Source of the DNA: Eubacterium sp.
Lineage (GTDB): Bacteria; Bacillota; Clostridia; Lachnospirales; Lachnospiraceae
Length of the DNA stretch: 64,000 nucleotides
Assembly: GCA_017430325.1 (NCBI GenBank)
Contig: JAFRNE010000011.1
Location: 1-64,000, forward strand
Direction: 5' to 3'
Shown: in pieces, positions 43,810 through 53,050 of the stretch
Layout of the letters: every line of letters begins with the position of its first letter
Position numbering within the stretch: the first letter of the stretch is position 1
Translations under genes and position numbers: made by a program
The notes under the pieces: model-generated
The model's input: only the letters and a program-made list of their open reading frames with translations
Told to the model about the DNA's origin: nothing
Database searches by the model: none

Positions 43810-44964
43810 ATGGCGGATTATTTATTACTGGTATTTCCGATTATCATTATGACGATACTTTTTGCCGGTTCAAAGGTTGCCGGAAAGGGCGAGTTTAATG
43901 AAGAAGCATGGACTATGAGTCAGTCAAAAGCCATGCAGGTTTTTGCTGCGCTTATGATAATCCTGCACCATCTGGCACAGACGATCACAGATTGCACCAG
44001 AGTCAGCAAAGGACCGATCACGATCTGGAATTCCTTCGGAATACTGTTCACTTCGATATTTTTCTTCTTCTCGGGATTCGGACTTTATAAAAGCTATAAG
44101 AACAAGGAGAACTATCTGGACAGTTTTTTGAGGAAAAGACTATCGCGCATACTGATCCCTTTTGCGATAACAAATATACTGTATCTTGTCACTGTTTCTT
44201 ATTCCAGAGTGACTGGGGTGGTTGATGTGATAACGTCATTGTTTGGGTTTACATTGATCAATAACAATGCCTGGTTTCTGGTTGTTCTCTTTTTTCTTTA
44301 TGTGGCATTTTATATATGCTTTAAGCATTCGGGTTCTGAAAGAGGAGCGATCCTGAAGCTGACTGTATTTGCGGTTTTGATGGTTATAGGTGCGCTGCTT
44401 TTGGGACATGACAATTCGCAGGTCAGGGGCCACTGGTTTATGGGAGAGTGGTGGTACAACACAACGCTGATATTCATTCTGGGAATAGTGGTCGCAAAAC
44501 ACGAAAATGGCATCAAACAGTTTTTAATGAAGCATTACAGGATCATTCTGCCGGTGCTTATCATCATGCTGGTGGGATGGTATCTGTTGGAAGAGTTCAT
44601 GCTGGGACAATTTGGATATTATCAGGAGTGGGAAGGACATCCGGGATATCCGGAGAAGTTCATTTCACTGCCGTTCCAGGTGATACTTTGCGCCATATTT
44701 GTATTTTTGCTGCTACACGTTAACCTGAAGCTGAAATACGGGAACAGAGTGCTTACGTTCCTTGGCGGTATCAGCTTTGAAATATATCTGATCCATGAAA
44801 TGTTCCGCGTGCTGCTTCCGGGTACGCCGGACAGTTCGATGCCGGATCTTCTGTATATGCTGCTGGTTTATGTACTATCAATTGTGGCAGCGTGGATACT
44901 GGCGATCGTGGATAATTATCTGGTGAAACGTGTTGCGGATAGAGAGAAACACAGTGAAAACTAA
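43810..44964 (+). CDS. Membrane acyltransferase family protein (acyltransferase 3)
   Basis: The 384-residue protein has about ten TM helices and matches PF01757 acyltransferases, which add acetyl or other acyl groups to surface polysaccharides or small molecules. The conserved histidine is in IILHHLAQT (near residue 50). Other family-like segments are FFSGFGLYKSYKN, FLRKRLSRILIPF and a C-terminal EIYLIHE. It is not linked to a recognisable polysaccharide cluster. GAGGG precedes ATG 43810 at a distance typical for ribosome binding. Confidence 0.82.
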   Translation: MADYLLLVFPIIIMTILFAGSKVAGKGEFNEEAWTMSQSKAMQVFAALMIILHHLAQTITDCTRVSKGPITIWNSFGILFTSIFFFFSGFGLYKSYKNKENYLDSFLRKRLSRILIPFAITNILYLVTVSYSRVTGVVDVITSLFGFTLINNNAWFLVVLFFLYVAFYICFKHSGSERGAILKLTVFAVLMVIGALLLGHDNSQVRGHWFMGEWWYNTTLIFILGIVVAKHENGIKQFLMKHYRIILPVLIIMLVGWYLLEEFMLGQFGYYQEWEGHPGYPEKFISLPFQVILCAIFVFLLLHVNLKLKYGNRVLTFLGGISFEIYLIHEMFRVLLPGTPDSSMPDLLYMLLVYVLSIVAAWILAIVDNYLVKRVADREKHSEN

Positions 44965-45031
44965 AATTAATTTTGACGGGAATTATAGAACAATATCTTG
45001 AGTAAAAAATAGATGGCAGGATTAATGGACT

Positions 45032-45766
45032 ATGGCAGAAATGATGAATAAAGGAATACTAATGGGAGTCGGTGTGGGTGTCGGTGACCCGGAAGACATG
45101 ACGCTAAAAGCGGTAAGATGCATAAAGGAATCGGATATAGTTTGTATTCCGAGAAAAGATAAAACAAAGTGCAGAGCATATAAGATCGCAAGAGAGGCGG
45201 TTCCTGAGATAGACGAAAAGGAGCTGCTGTGCCTCGAGTTTGAGATGATAAAGGATGAAGAGGCATTGCAGAAAATGCACCGTGAAATATATGAGGAGCT
45301 GAAAGGATATGTTGAAGAGGGAAAGAAGATTTCTCTTCTGACGATAGGCGACCCAACGGTTTATTCAACCTTTGCATATATTGCGGAACAGGCAGAAAAG
45401 GACGGTGTGCCGGTCAGAATAATAAATGGTATCAACTCGTTTTGTGCAGCCGCGGCCGGACTGGGGATCTCACTATGTGAAGGAGAGACCCCGCTGCATA
45501 TTATTTCCGATTTGAAGGATCTGCAGCAGAGAGGCACGAAGATCATAATGAAATGTGCAGGGGCTATGGCGAGAATAAAGAGTCAGCTGCGTGAACTGGA
45601 ACAGAAGGCGGAAAGTAAGGGAAGTAAGCTGGAAGTGTTTGCTGTGTCTGATGCCGGAATGCCGCAGGAAAAACGGTATTTTAGTCTGGATGAGCTGCCG
45701 GACGAGGTTCCATATATGACGACATTCATTGTTAGGGAAACAACGAGTTGCTTTTCTGGAGACTGA
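45032..45766 (+). CDS. cobI: Precorrin-2 C20-methyltransferase / cobalt-factor II C20-methyltransferase
   Basis: The 244-residue protein is a tetrapyrrole methylase of the CobI/CbiL type: GVGVGDPEDMTLKAVRCI (first glycine loop), TIGDPTVYSTFAYI (second), and an INSFCAAAAGLGI segment. CobI/CbiL methylates C20 of precorrin-2 or cobalt-factor II using SAM in cobalamin synthesis. No other cob genes and no cobalamin riboswitch are near, which is unusual because these genes are normally clustered; it may be a relocated member or a specialised methylase. The start is uncertain: ATG 45032 or 45044. Confidence 0.85.
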   Translation: MAEMMNKGILMGVGVGVGDPEDMTLKAVRCIKESDIVCIPRKDKTKCRAYKIAREAVPEIDEKELLCLEFEMIKDEEALQKMHREIYEELKGYVEEGKKISLLTIGDPTVYSTFAYIAEQAEKDGVPVRIINGINSFCAAAAGLGISLCEGETPLHIISDLKDLQQRGTKIIMKCAGAMARIKSQLRELEQKAESKGSKLEVFAVSDAGMPQEKRYFSLDELPDEVPYMTTFIVRETTSCFSGD

Positions 45767-45803
45767 ACCACTGATATTATATATGTAATGGAGGTGAGGA
45801 ACG

Positions 45804-46568
45804 ATGGAAACAAAGAATATTATTTTAGAACTCAGGACAAAAAAGGGATTATCTCAGGATGAACTTGCTGAGAGAGTAATGGTTACAAGACAGGCAGTTT
45901 CACGATGGGAGAATGGTGAAACAGTTCCAAATACGGAAACACTTAAGCTATTATCTAAGGAGTTCAATGTTACGATCAATACACTTTTAGGTGCGCCGAA
46001 GCAGCTTATCTGTCAGTGCTGCGGTATGCCTCTGGAGGATGAGATCGTCAGCCATGACAGCGACGGTTCATTCAATGAGAATTACTGCAAGTGGTGTTAC
46101 GCTGATGGAACATACACCTACAGTAATATGGATGATCTGATCGATGTGTGCGTGAAGCATCTCGTTAGTGAAGGCTTTTCTGAGGAGCAGGCACGCGCTC
46201 ACATGAAGGCGACACTCCCTAAACTTGATTATTGGAAGAGATATGAAGAGCTTAGTGATAACGGACAGTTTGAGATGTTTAAGGAACAGCTTATCAGGGA
46301 GATCAACGATCTTCAAATCGAGGGGATGCCAAAGGTTGAAAAGCTGAATGCGCTTGTTGGCTCCTATGTTAATCTTCCTTATCCGTTACCAAGCGGTGCA
46401 AATGTTAAATTCTTAAATGACCAGACCACATATCTCGGTACTCAGCTGGAGTGCGAATTCGGCGGTGACAGATGCTTTGGAGTCCTGGCAAATATGGATT
46501 TTATAATGATCTGTACATATGAGGCTGATGGGGAGAATCCGGAACTGGTTCTTTATAAAAAAAGATAG
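45804..46568 (+). CDS. XRE-type HTH regulator with zinc ribbon
   Basis: The 254-residue protein has an N-terminal XRE helix-turn-helix (residues about 6-60, VTRQAVSRWENG) followed by a putative zinc-ribbon (C70, C72, C73, C95, C98: ICQCCGMPL...YCKWCYADG) of the PF12674 type, with its helical continuation (EEQARAHMKATLPKLDYWKRY). The C-terminal domain (VEKLNALVGSYVNLPYPLPSG...) is a beta-rich, possibly ligand-binding module. Such chimeras are common in Clostridia and probably link DNA binding to metal or small-molecule sensing. GGAGGTGAGG precedes ATG 45804. Confidence 0.75.
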   Translation: METKNIILELRTKKGLSQDELAERVMVTRQAVSRWENGETVPNTETLKLLSKEFNVTINTLLGAPKQLICQCCGMPLEDEIVSHDSDGSFNENYCKWCYADGTYTYSNMDDLIDVCVKHLVSEGFSEEQARAHMKATLPKLDYWKRYEELSDNGQFEMFKEQLIREINDLQIEGMPKVEKLNALVGSYVNLPYPLPSGANVKFLNDQTTYLGTQLECEFGGDRCFGVLANMDFIMICTYEADGENPELVLYKKR

Positions 46569-46869
46569 GAAAAAACGGATCAGATTCTCAACAAGAAAAG
46601 ATAGAATAATCCGCGCGTTAAATGGTATTTTATCGCCGGATATGGTATGATAAAAGGGTGTAATATTTACGCCCTTTTATTTCTTTTGCACCATTGAAGG
46701 AACGGGTGATGTATTATTCGAAAATACACAAATGATGGTATCAATGATGGTGATGGATTGACCTGATCGGGCACATGCGTAGGCATGACCGAGCCGACAG
46801 ACAAAGAGTGCAGAAAAAATCGGGATAAATAAGCCGCAATATGATATATAGAATCTGCACCGGATTGAG
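46569..46869. other. Intergenic stretch with terminator and a hairpin
   Basis: About 300 bases without a gene. It holds the terminator at 46650-46687, a short repeat of AATGATGGT (around 46730-46755), and a hairpin TCGGGCACATGC/GCATGACCGA at 46767-46793 (interrupted by an unpaired GCA). No ORF or promoter stands out. Confidence 0.5.
46650..46687 (+). terminator. Terminator after the HTH/zinc-ribbon gene
   Basis: ATAAAAGGGTGTAA and TTACGCCCTTTTAT form a 14-bp stem with a TAT loop and one G-U pair; TTTCTTTT follows. Confidence 0.85.
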
Positions 46870-46878
46870 GTGACCGAT

Positions 46879-47252
46879 ATGAAGGGCTGGATCGAAGGAT
46901 TTCAGAAGTCTATAAACTATATAGAGCAGAATCTGCCTGAGGAGCTTGATGTCGTGAAAATAGCAGAGAAGGCGGCATTATCACCGTTCTATTATCAGCG
47001 TATTTTCGGGGCTCTCTGCGGCATGACTGTCGGAGAATATATTCGTGCACGCCGGATGACAATGGCAGCGCAGGAACTTTCTCTGTCGGATCATAAAGTG
47101 ATCGATATTGCTCTGAAATATGGTCGGAGTGGCTCCCGTCTTTGCAGGGATACACTTTTTCGGGCGATTATACACTGGAGATTTATATGCCGCCGGCAGA
47201 TGATCCTGCCGAGACAGTCAGTTATATTTGTATTCCTTTGAGAAAACAGTGA
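46879..47252 (+). pseudogene. AraC-type regulator with GyrI-like tail, internal deletion
   Basis: Residues 1-85 (MKGWIEGFQKSINYIEQNL..., FYYQRIFGALCGMTVGEYIR, VIDIALKYG) are the first AraC helix-turn-helix and most of the second. After KYG the frame turns into unrelated residues. In a neighbouring frame, 47163-47252 reads GDYTLEIYMPPADD..., matching the C-terminal end of a GyrI/effector-binding domain, which follows the AraC domain in this family. Over 100 residues between the two are missing. TTGAGGTGA supports ATG 46879. The gene is disrupted. Confidence 0.65.
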
Positions 47253-47265
47253 GAGGAGGAAATGT

Positions 47266-48981
47266 ATGAAAGGTGATAAGGCATTCAGCCTTCTCTATCC
47301 GAGGGGGAAAGAAGTAGAATTCAGGAAAATAGAGGACAGCGCGTATCACGATCTGGGGCTTGATGTGATAACGAGTGCTGTTACTTCGGATAAAAAAGAA
47401 CAGGCAATAGTTGCTGATATATTGTCATATCTTACTTCAGATCCTGATGTTACTAATTACAGGCAGGAGATTTTTGAGGATATAAAAAATAATCCTGATA
47501 TCAGAGCAAAGATAACTGAGCTGTTTGATCAGATCGAGTTCGACAAGCAGTTTGGTGCGATAAAGAAATCCAAGGATGAGGTTGAAGGCCTCTGGTTACT
47601 TATGCATCGTCTGGATCAGTATCGTGATTATATTAAATGTGTTGATGCTCTGAAGGAATGCCTGAATGATGAGAGGCTTAAGTCGAAAGGTCTTAAGGAT
47701 TATAAGGCATATATCGACGAGGTTTATGCAGATTCACATTTCAATGAGCTCAAGAAGGATCTGGAGCGCCTCTCTACGGAAACCTCAGAAATACAAAGCG
47801 TAACGCTGGGGCTCAACCTTAATGAAAGGCTTGAAGCCGTCAGTATGGGAATCGTATCAGTAAATAAAAAGGCCTTTAAGAAGTCGGGTATCGTAAGCAA
47901 TTTTGCGGATGGTATCGGTAAGGATAAGATCAAGGATGACAATGAATGGAACGGTGATATGCATTACCGCCAGATTGAAAAAACCAGTGGTCCCGGATTC
48001 ATGAGCTTCATGTCGGAGGCGATGAGGATGTCCAATCCGCTTCTCAGTTCCATGAGCAGAAGCACAACATCATCGATCCCGCGTGATGACGGGCTTGCAC
48101 ATGTGCCTGCTCAATTCGATGCAACCCTTAATAAGATGCTTGACGTTATGGTCAAAAGCTTAAGGAGAACGCTTGATAAATATGCGGATATGGCCATATA
48201 TCATATTTCGGATGTGATCCCTGAGTTTGTATACTATGTTCGGTTTGCAGAGTTCATAACAGGACTAGAAAATAAGGGCTTTAAGCTCACCAAGGCCAGT
48301 GCGGTCATAGGGGATGACAACAGGATGCGTGCAAAGGGCTTCTATAATTTCAAACTTGCACTCAGTATATCGGATCCAAAGGAGATTGTTGGAAATGATC
48401 TGGATTTCGATTCTGAGCATATGATATATATCCTCACGGGTGCAAACAGGGGCGGCAAGACGACTTCGACACAGGGCATCGGACTGCTTTTTGCACTTGC
48501 GCAGGGCGGTATATCTGTTCCGGCGGATTCATTTGTATTTGAACCTGCAGACTGTATATTTACGCATTTTCCTGCGGATGAAGATAAGACCATGAATCTG
48601 GGACGACTGGGTGAAGAGTGTATCCGCTTCAAGGAAATATTTGACAGAACAACGGATGAAAGTCTCATCCTTATGAACGAGACCTTCTCTACAACTTCCT
48701 TTGAAGAGGGTTATTATATAGCGTGTGATGCGGTCAAGGCTCTTCTTACCAAGGGAACAAGAACGATATACAATACGCATATGCATAAGCTTGGTATAGA
48801 TGCAGAAGAATTCTCAAAGGGGCTTCAGAAAAAGGCGGCTTCACTCATTGTTAAGAGTGAAGGAGGAAATCGCTCTTTTAAGCTTGCGGTGGCTCCTCCG
48901 GAAGGATCATCTTATGCATCTGATATAGCAAGAAAATACGGCGTTACTTTTGAGATGCTTACCGGTTCGGAAACACAGTAA
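47266..48981 (+). CDS. MutS-like ATPase (core and ATPase domains only)
   Basis: The 571-residue protein contains a helical MutS core-like region (about 30-350) and a MutS ATPase (about 360-571) but lacks the mismatch-binding domain. Walker A reads TGANRGGKTTS (about 391-401; canonical MutS is GPNMGGKST). Walker B reads LILMNETFSTTS with N471-E472, so the usual Asp of the DE pair is Asn. The following THMHKLG is the switch/His loop. Proteins of this MutS-like branch in Clostridia are unlinked to MutL and poorly characterised. AGAGGAGG precedes ATG 47266. It follows the AraC remnant and may have been its neighbour in a regulatory unit. Confidence 0.75.
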   Translation: MKGDKAFSLLYPRGKEVEFRKIEDSAYHDLGLDVITSAVTSDKKEQAIVADILSYLTSDPDVTNYRQEIFEDIKNNPDIRAKITELFDQIEFDKQFGAIKKSKDEVEGLWLLMHRLDQYRDYIKCVDALKECLNDERLKSKGLKDYKAYIDEVYADSHFNELKKDLERLSTETSEIQSVTLGLNLNERLEAVSMGIVSVNKKAFKKSGIVSNFADGIGKDKIKDDNEWNGDMHYRQIEKTSGPGFMSFMSEAMRMSNPLLSSMSRSTTSSIPRDDGLAHVPAQFDATLNKMLDVMVKSLRRTLDKYADMAIYHISDVIPEFVYYVRFAEFITGLENKGFKLTKASAVIGDDNRMRAKGFYNFKLALSISDPKEIVGNDLDFDSEHMIYILTGANRGGKTTSTQGIGLLFALAQGGISVPADSFVFEPADCIFTHFPADEDKTMNLGRLGEECIRFKEIFDRTTDESLILMNETFSTTSFEEGYYIACDAVKALLTKGTRTIYNTHMHKLGIDAEEFSKGLQKKAASLIVKSEGGNRSFKLAVAPPEGSSYASDIARKYGVTFEMLTGSETQ

Positions 48982-49061
48982 TGATCGGTGATATTTGTAC
49001 AAAACAGCTTTTATGAAGTGAAAGACGAAGAGCTGGAAGAGTTTTTAAAGGCGTTAGAATT

Positions 49062-51602
49062 ATGAGAAAATACCTTATTATCATTATAAATATAATAATT
49101 ATAGCGGCCATATTGATCTTCGTTGTTCTCTACTCCGGCTTCACAAACAGAGAGTCTAACCGAAGGCAGATAGAGTATTTTGAAAATACAACTGTCACTA
49201 TGGAGAGGGTGACGGAAAACTATCTGGAAGGCGAGCAGAGAGTCTGTGATGTATGGGCACGCTATATAAATAACAAAACCATGACGATGGAAGAGGCGGC
49301 TGAGTACATCCGTTCTTCACATGTACTTGCAAATACTTCCGCGCACCTGGTTTTTCTTGACACGCATACAGGTCTTTCTACACGTCCGAAACAGGGAACG
49401 ACAGATGACTATGCTGTTTCCTATGAACGTGTGAATGTTCTGAAGGACATGAATTGGGGCGATGAGATCGGTAAGTCTGTCAACATTACCCGTACATATA
49501 CAAACCCGATGAATGGAGAACAGTCACTGGCTTTCTGCAATACGATCACGCTGTATGATGCGGAAAGTAAAGCTTCCAGAGAAGCAGTCTTGCTGCGTGT
49601 AATACCTATTTCAGAGCTTGAACAGAAATGGGTTTATCCACAGACAGAGTTTGAGAACGCCGAGCTGTCCATGATCGACGCAAGCGGTGATTATATTCTT
49701 AAGGGTTACAGCTATAAAAACTCAAACTTTTTCGAATTCTACAATTCTTATAATACAACCGACCCTGAATCTGAGAAGCAGCTATTGGAAAAGATCACTT
49801 CATCGACAGGATCCATCTCAATGCTTGATTCGCATGGAAAGAAATGCATCCTAGCATTTGCTCCTGTAGACGCCACCTGCGGATGGACTCTGCTGGGCTT
49901 TGTGCCGGCGGAAGATCTGCATGTGCATAAAGAAAACTGGCTGCTGTTCGGAGTCGTATCTGCAGGACTTTTGCTTCTGTTCCTGTCTGACATATGTTAT
50001 ATGCTTTTCCTGAACAAGAGGCTTCATGTTACGGCGAGGGAAGCTGAAGCTGCAAATAAAGCAAAGACAGATTTCCTCTCTACCATGTCACATGATATAA
50101 GAACACCAATGAACGCGATTATAGGCCTTACGACCATAGCCGAGAAGAACCTCGGAGATGTGGAGTCGACAGAGGAAAGCCTTAGGAAGATCAGTCTTGC
50201 CAGCAATCATTTGCTGACACTGATCAATGATATTCTTGATATTTCGAAGGTGGAGAGTGGAAAGCTGAAGCTGAGTCCGCTGACCTTCTCCATAGTGGAA
50301 ACGGTTAAGAATCTTGTTAATATTTCCCAGCCGATGATCAAAGAAAAGAACCTTGAATTCAGTTTCCATATCAATAAGATGGAAAAAGAATACTTATATA
50401 CAGACCAGCTTCGACTTAATCAGATATATATCAATATACTTTCAAATGCTATTAAATACACGGAGCCCGGTGGAAAGGTCAGTGTAGATCTGCACGAGGA
50501 AAACAGCGTTGAGAAGGATTGTGTAAAGCTGATCTATGTTGTGGCGGATACAGGCATCGGTATGAGCAAGGAATTCATTGAAACCATGTATCGGCCATTC
50601 TCAAGACAGGTGGACAGCCGTGTTAACAGTATTCAGGGAACCGGTCTTGGTCTTGCCATTACAAAGCAGATGGTCGACCTGATGGGAGGAACCATCGAAT
50701 GCGAGAGTGAGCAGGGAAAGGGAACGTCCTTTACAGTTACATTGGATATCCCTGTGGCCGACAGGCAGAGGGAGGATATGCAGCTTGAACCGGTTGATAT
50801 TCTGATCGTAGACGACGATGAGGTTATGCTTGAGACAGCTGTTGATACTCTTGAATCTCTGGGAGCAACAACAGAGCAGGCTCACAGCGGACCGGAAGCA
50901 CTTGGAATGATCGAGAGGAGACATCATTCCGGCAAGGATTACGATGTTGTAATAGTTGACTGGAAGATGCCTGAAGTAGATGGTCTTGAGACTATCAAGA
51001 GGATACGTTCGGATATAGACGCAAATATTCCTATTTTGCTTGTTTCCGCCTATGACTGGTCGGACATTGAGGATAAAGCAAAAGAGGCAGGAGCTATAGG
51101 CTTCGTCAGCAAACCGCTTTTCAAGTCTACGCTGTATGATAAGATCAATGATCTTATCGGAAAAGAGTCCAAATCAGTGGAGCCGGAGGATGATTATTCT
51201 GACCTGCAGGGTCTTAATATCCTTGTGGCTGAGGATAATGACATTAACTGGGAGATCATATCTGCCATGCTTTCAATGTTCGGAATAAATACCGAGCGTG
51301 CAGAAAACGGACGTGTCTGTGTGGATATGATCAGTGCAGCAAAGAAGGGCGGTTATGAGCTGATCTTCATGGATATACAGATGCCGGAGATGAACGGTCT
51401 CGATGCTACCAGGACTATCCGAAAGCTGGAGGATCCTTGGGCGGCGGCTATTCCGATCGTCGCTATGACGGCAGATGCATTCTCCGAAAATGTTACTGAA
51501 TGTATTAACGCAGGAATGAATGGACATATTGCGAAACCCGTAGATATCAAATTAGTCATAAAGGAAATCAGAAGGATCCGAGAAGAAAGGAAACAGTTAT
51601 GA
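49062..51602 (+). CDS. Hybrid sensor histidine kinase with two receiver domains
   Basis: The 846-residue protein has an N-terminal TM helix (about 5-27), an extracellular sensor domain (about 28-295, dCache-like), a second TM (about 293-318), HisKA with H344 (TMSHDIRTPMNA), HATPase_c with N, G1 (ADTGIGMS) and G2 (GTGLGLAI) boxes, and two receivers: REC1 with D633 (VIVDWKMPEVDG) and REC2 with D771 (IFMDIQMPEMNG). There is no HPt or DNA-binding domain, so a separate phosphotransfer partner is expected. The solute-binding lipoprotein gene overlaps its stop by four bases (ATGA), suggesting joint production and that the lipoprotein feeds the sensor. Confidence 0.9.
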   Translation: MRKYLIIIINIIIIAAILIFVVLYSGFTNRESNRRQIEYFENTTVTMERVTENYLEGEQRVCDVWARYINNKTMTMEEAAEYIRSSHVLANTSAHLVFLDTHTGLSTRPKQGTTDDYAVSYERVNVLKDMNWGDEIGKSVNITRTYTNPMNGEQSLAFCNTITLYDAESKASREAVLLRVIPISELEQKWVYPQTEFENAELSMIDASGDYILKGYSYKNSNFFEFYNSYNTTDPESEKQLLEKITSSTGSISMLDSHGKKCILAFAPVDATCGWTLLGFVPAEDLHVHKENWLLFGVVSAGLLLLFLSDICYMLFLNKRLHVTAREAEAANKAKTDFLSTMSHDIRTPMNAIIGLTTIAEKNLGDVESTEESLRKISLASNHLLTLINDILDISKVESGKLKLSPLTFSIVETVKNLVNISQPMIKEKNLEFSFHINKMEKEYLYTDQLRLNQIYINILSNAIKYTEPGGKVSVDLHEENSVEKDCVKLIYVVADTGIGMSKEFIETMYRPFSRQVDSRVNSIQGTGLGLAITKQMVDLMGGTIECESEQGKGTSFTVTLDIPVADRQREDMQLEPVDILIVDDDEVMLETAVDTLESLGATTEQAHSGPEALGMIERRHHSGKDYDVVIVDWKMPEVDGLETIKRIRSDIDANIPILLVSAYDWSDIEDKAKEAGAIGFVSKPLFKSTLYDKINDLIGKESKSVEPEDDYSDLQGLNILVAEDNDINWEIISAMLSMFGINTERAENGRVCVDMISAAKKGGYELIFMDIQMPEMNGLDATRTIRKLEDPWAAAIPIVAMTADAFSENVTECINAGMNGHIAKPVDIKLVIKEIRRIREERKQL

Positions 51603-52897
51603 AAAAGATAATGTGTGGTTTTTTATCGGTAATGATGGTGTTGGGAATGACCGCCTGTGGTTCAGAGAAGAAGAAAGAGGAGAAGGCAGATCAGGGATTT
51701 AAGCCTTCCATGAATACCTCCACAAGCTGTCAGATCAATATAGCCGGCGGCTATGACAACTTTGAAGCGCTGGAGGCTGAATTTGACCGCTTCAACGAGT
51801 ATTATCCAAATGTGGAACTAAAATATACGAAGATTGATGATTATAATAATATGATCGGTACAGTTCTTAACGGAAATGATGCCCCTGACATCTATGTCAA
51901 TTACTCCTGGATGTATGGCAGGGAGCAGTATAAATCTTCGATAGAACATGCCGAGGATCTGTCGGATCCTGCCCTTAAATTCAATCTGGACTGCATCCGC
52001 AGCAATATTGTTTTAAATACAGATGACGGTAAACTTCCAATGGTACCGGTTTTCTCAAATACTTACGGTATGCTGGTTAATGACAGCCTTTTTGAAAAAG
52101 AAGGGCTTAGTGTTCCGACGACATATCAGGAGCTTGTGGCAGTGTGCGATGCATTTCGTGAAAAGGGCTATGAAAACCCGATGATGGGCTTTTCAAAAGA
52201 GGAGACCACATCACTTTTCACTTTGATGAGCTATCCGTATTTCTGCGGAACTGTGGCTAAAGATGCGGAGGCTGTAAAGAAGCTCAATGCTCTAGATCCT
52301 TCAGCCGGTGAGTATATGCGGCCTACACTTGAGAAGCTGGAGCAGTTCCTGAAGGACGGCTGTGTAAATCTTGATAATTGTTCAGAGATCGAAAATAACT
52401 ATGATGCAGTGATCATGCGATTCTTTGAAGGTGATGTACCTATGATGACCGCATCAGGAGATACTGTTTCCGGAACAGAGAAGCGTGAGAGCCGTTCTGA
52501 AGCATTTATCGCGGCACCTTTTAAATACAGCTTCGTACCAATCCCGTTATCTGATGATGGTGTTAACTTCCTTGATATGCCGAATCTGCAGTTCTCTGTT
52601 AACAAGGACAGTAAAAATCTGGATATGGCCAACGAATTCATGAGGTTCCTTATCACTTCAGAGGAACTTAACCGAATGGCACAGAAAAAGGGGCTTATGG
52701 CTCCGACCAGGGATCTGTCTTTTAACAGTATGTATGCTGCATTTGGGGAGGTTCCGGATTCAAGGATCCTGTCGCCGGAAGTGTTCGGTCTGACGGATGA
52801 TGCTGTTAAACAGGTGAGACAGGCTGTTTATGGGGTTGGAACCGGTAAGCTGACCATAGATGAGGCAATAGCAGGCTATGGCTCATTTGGCCAGTGA
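51599..52897 (+). CDS. Extracellular solute-binding lipoprotein (family 1, sugar type)
   Basis: The 432-residue protein begins with a lipoprotein signal peptide ending at LGMTAC20 (lipobox GMTAC) and continues with the family-1 substrate-binding fold (DNFEALEAEFDRFNEYYPNVEL, KIDDYNNMIGTVLNGNDAPDIYV). No permease or ATPase gene is adjacent, unlike in a normal ABC importer. Its start overlaps the histidine kinase stop by four bases, so a sensor role (ligand-binding co-receptor for the kinase) is more likely than transport. A glycan or sugar ligand is probable. Confidence 0.88.
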   Translation: MKKIMCGFLSVMMVLGMTACGSEKKKEEKADQGFKPSMNTSTSCQINIAGGYDNFEALEAEFDRFNEYYPNVELKYTKIDDYNNMIGTVLNGNDAPDIYVNYSWMYGREQYKSSIEHAEDLSDPALKFNLDCIRSNIVLNTDDGKLPMVPVFSNTYGMLVNDSLFEKEGLSVPTTYQELVAVCDAFREKGYENPMMGFSKEETTSLFTLMSYPYFCGTVAKDAEAVKKLNALDPSAGEYMRPTLEKLEQFLKDGCVNLDNCSEIENNYDAVIMRFFEGDVPMMTASGDTVSGTEKRESRSEAFIAAPFKYSFVPIPLSDDGVNFLDMPNLQFSVNKDSKNLDMANEFMRFLITSEELNRMAQKKGLMAPTRDLSFNSMYAAFGEVPDSRILSPEVFGLTDDAVKQVRQAVYGVGTGKLTIDEAIAGYGSFGQ

Positions 52898-53019
52898 TCT
52901 GTCTTGTATTTGTTCAGGGTTTTATAACTAAATATTGACAAAAACTATAACCTGAAGTAGTCTTTAGCAAAGCTTTGAAGAGGAAGAGTAGGTTGTTAGG
53001 AGTATTAATAAAGTATTAA

Positions 53020-53048
53020 TTGAAATAGGTAAAACCTTGATATATAAT
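53020..53048 (+). promoter_or_regulatory. Promoter of the 53114 gene
   Basis: TTGAAA (53020-53025), 17-base spacer, TATAAT (53043-53048). The expected transcription start falls inside the following hairpin. Confidence 0.7.
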
Positions 53049-53050
53049 TT

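Noticed and set aside
44965..45031. Possible cobalamin riboswitch before the cobI gene.
   Set aside because: Only 67 bases separate the genes and no B12-box-like or structured element is seen.
46767..46793. Hairpin TCGGGCACATGC/GCATGACCGA before the AraC pseudogene.
   Set aside because: It has no T-tract, no conserved riboswitch features and an interrupted stem; kept only as part of the intergenic description.
48988..49065. A 25-codon frame starting with GTG that ends in a 4-base ATGA overlap with the histidine kinase start.
   Set aside because: It has no ribosome site, no recognisable family and an unremarkable length; the overlap is expected by chance, so it is not listed as a gene.
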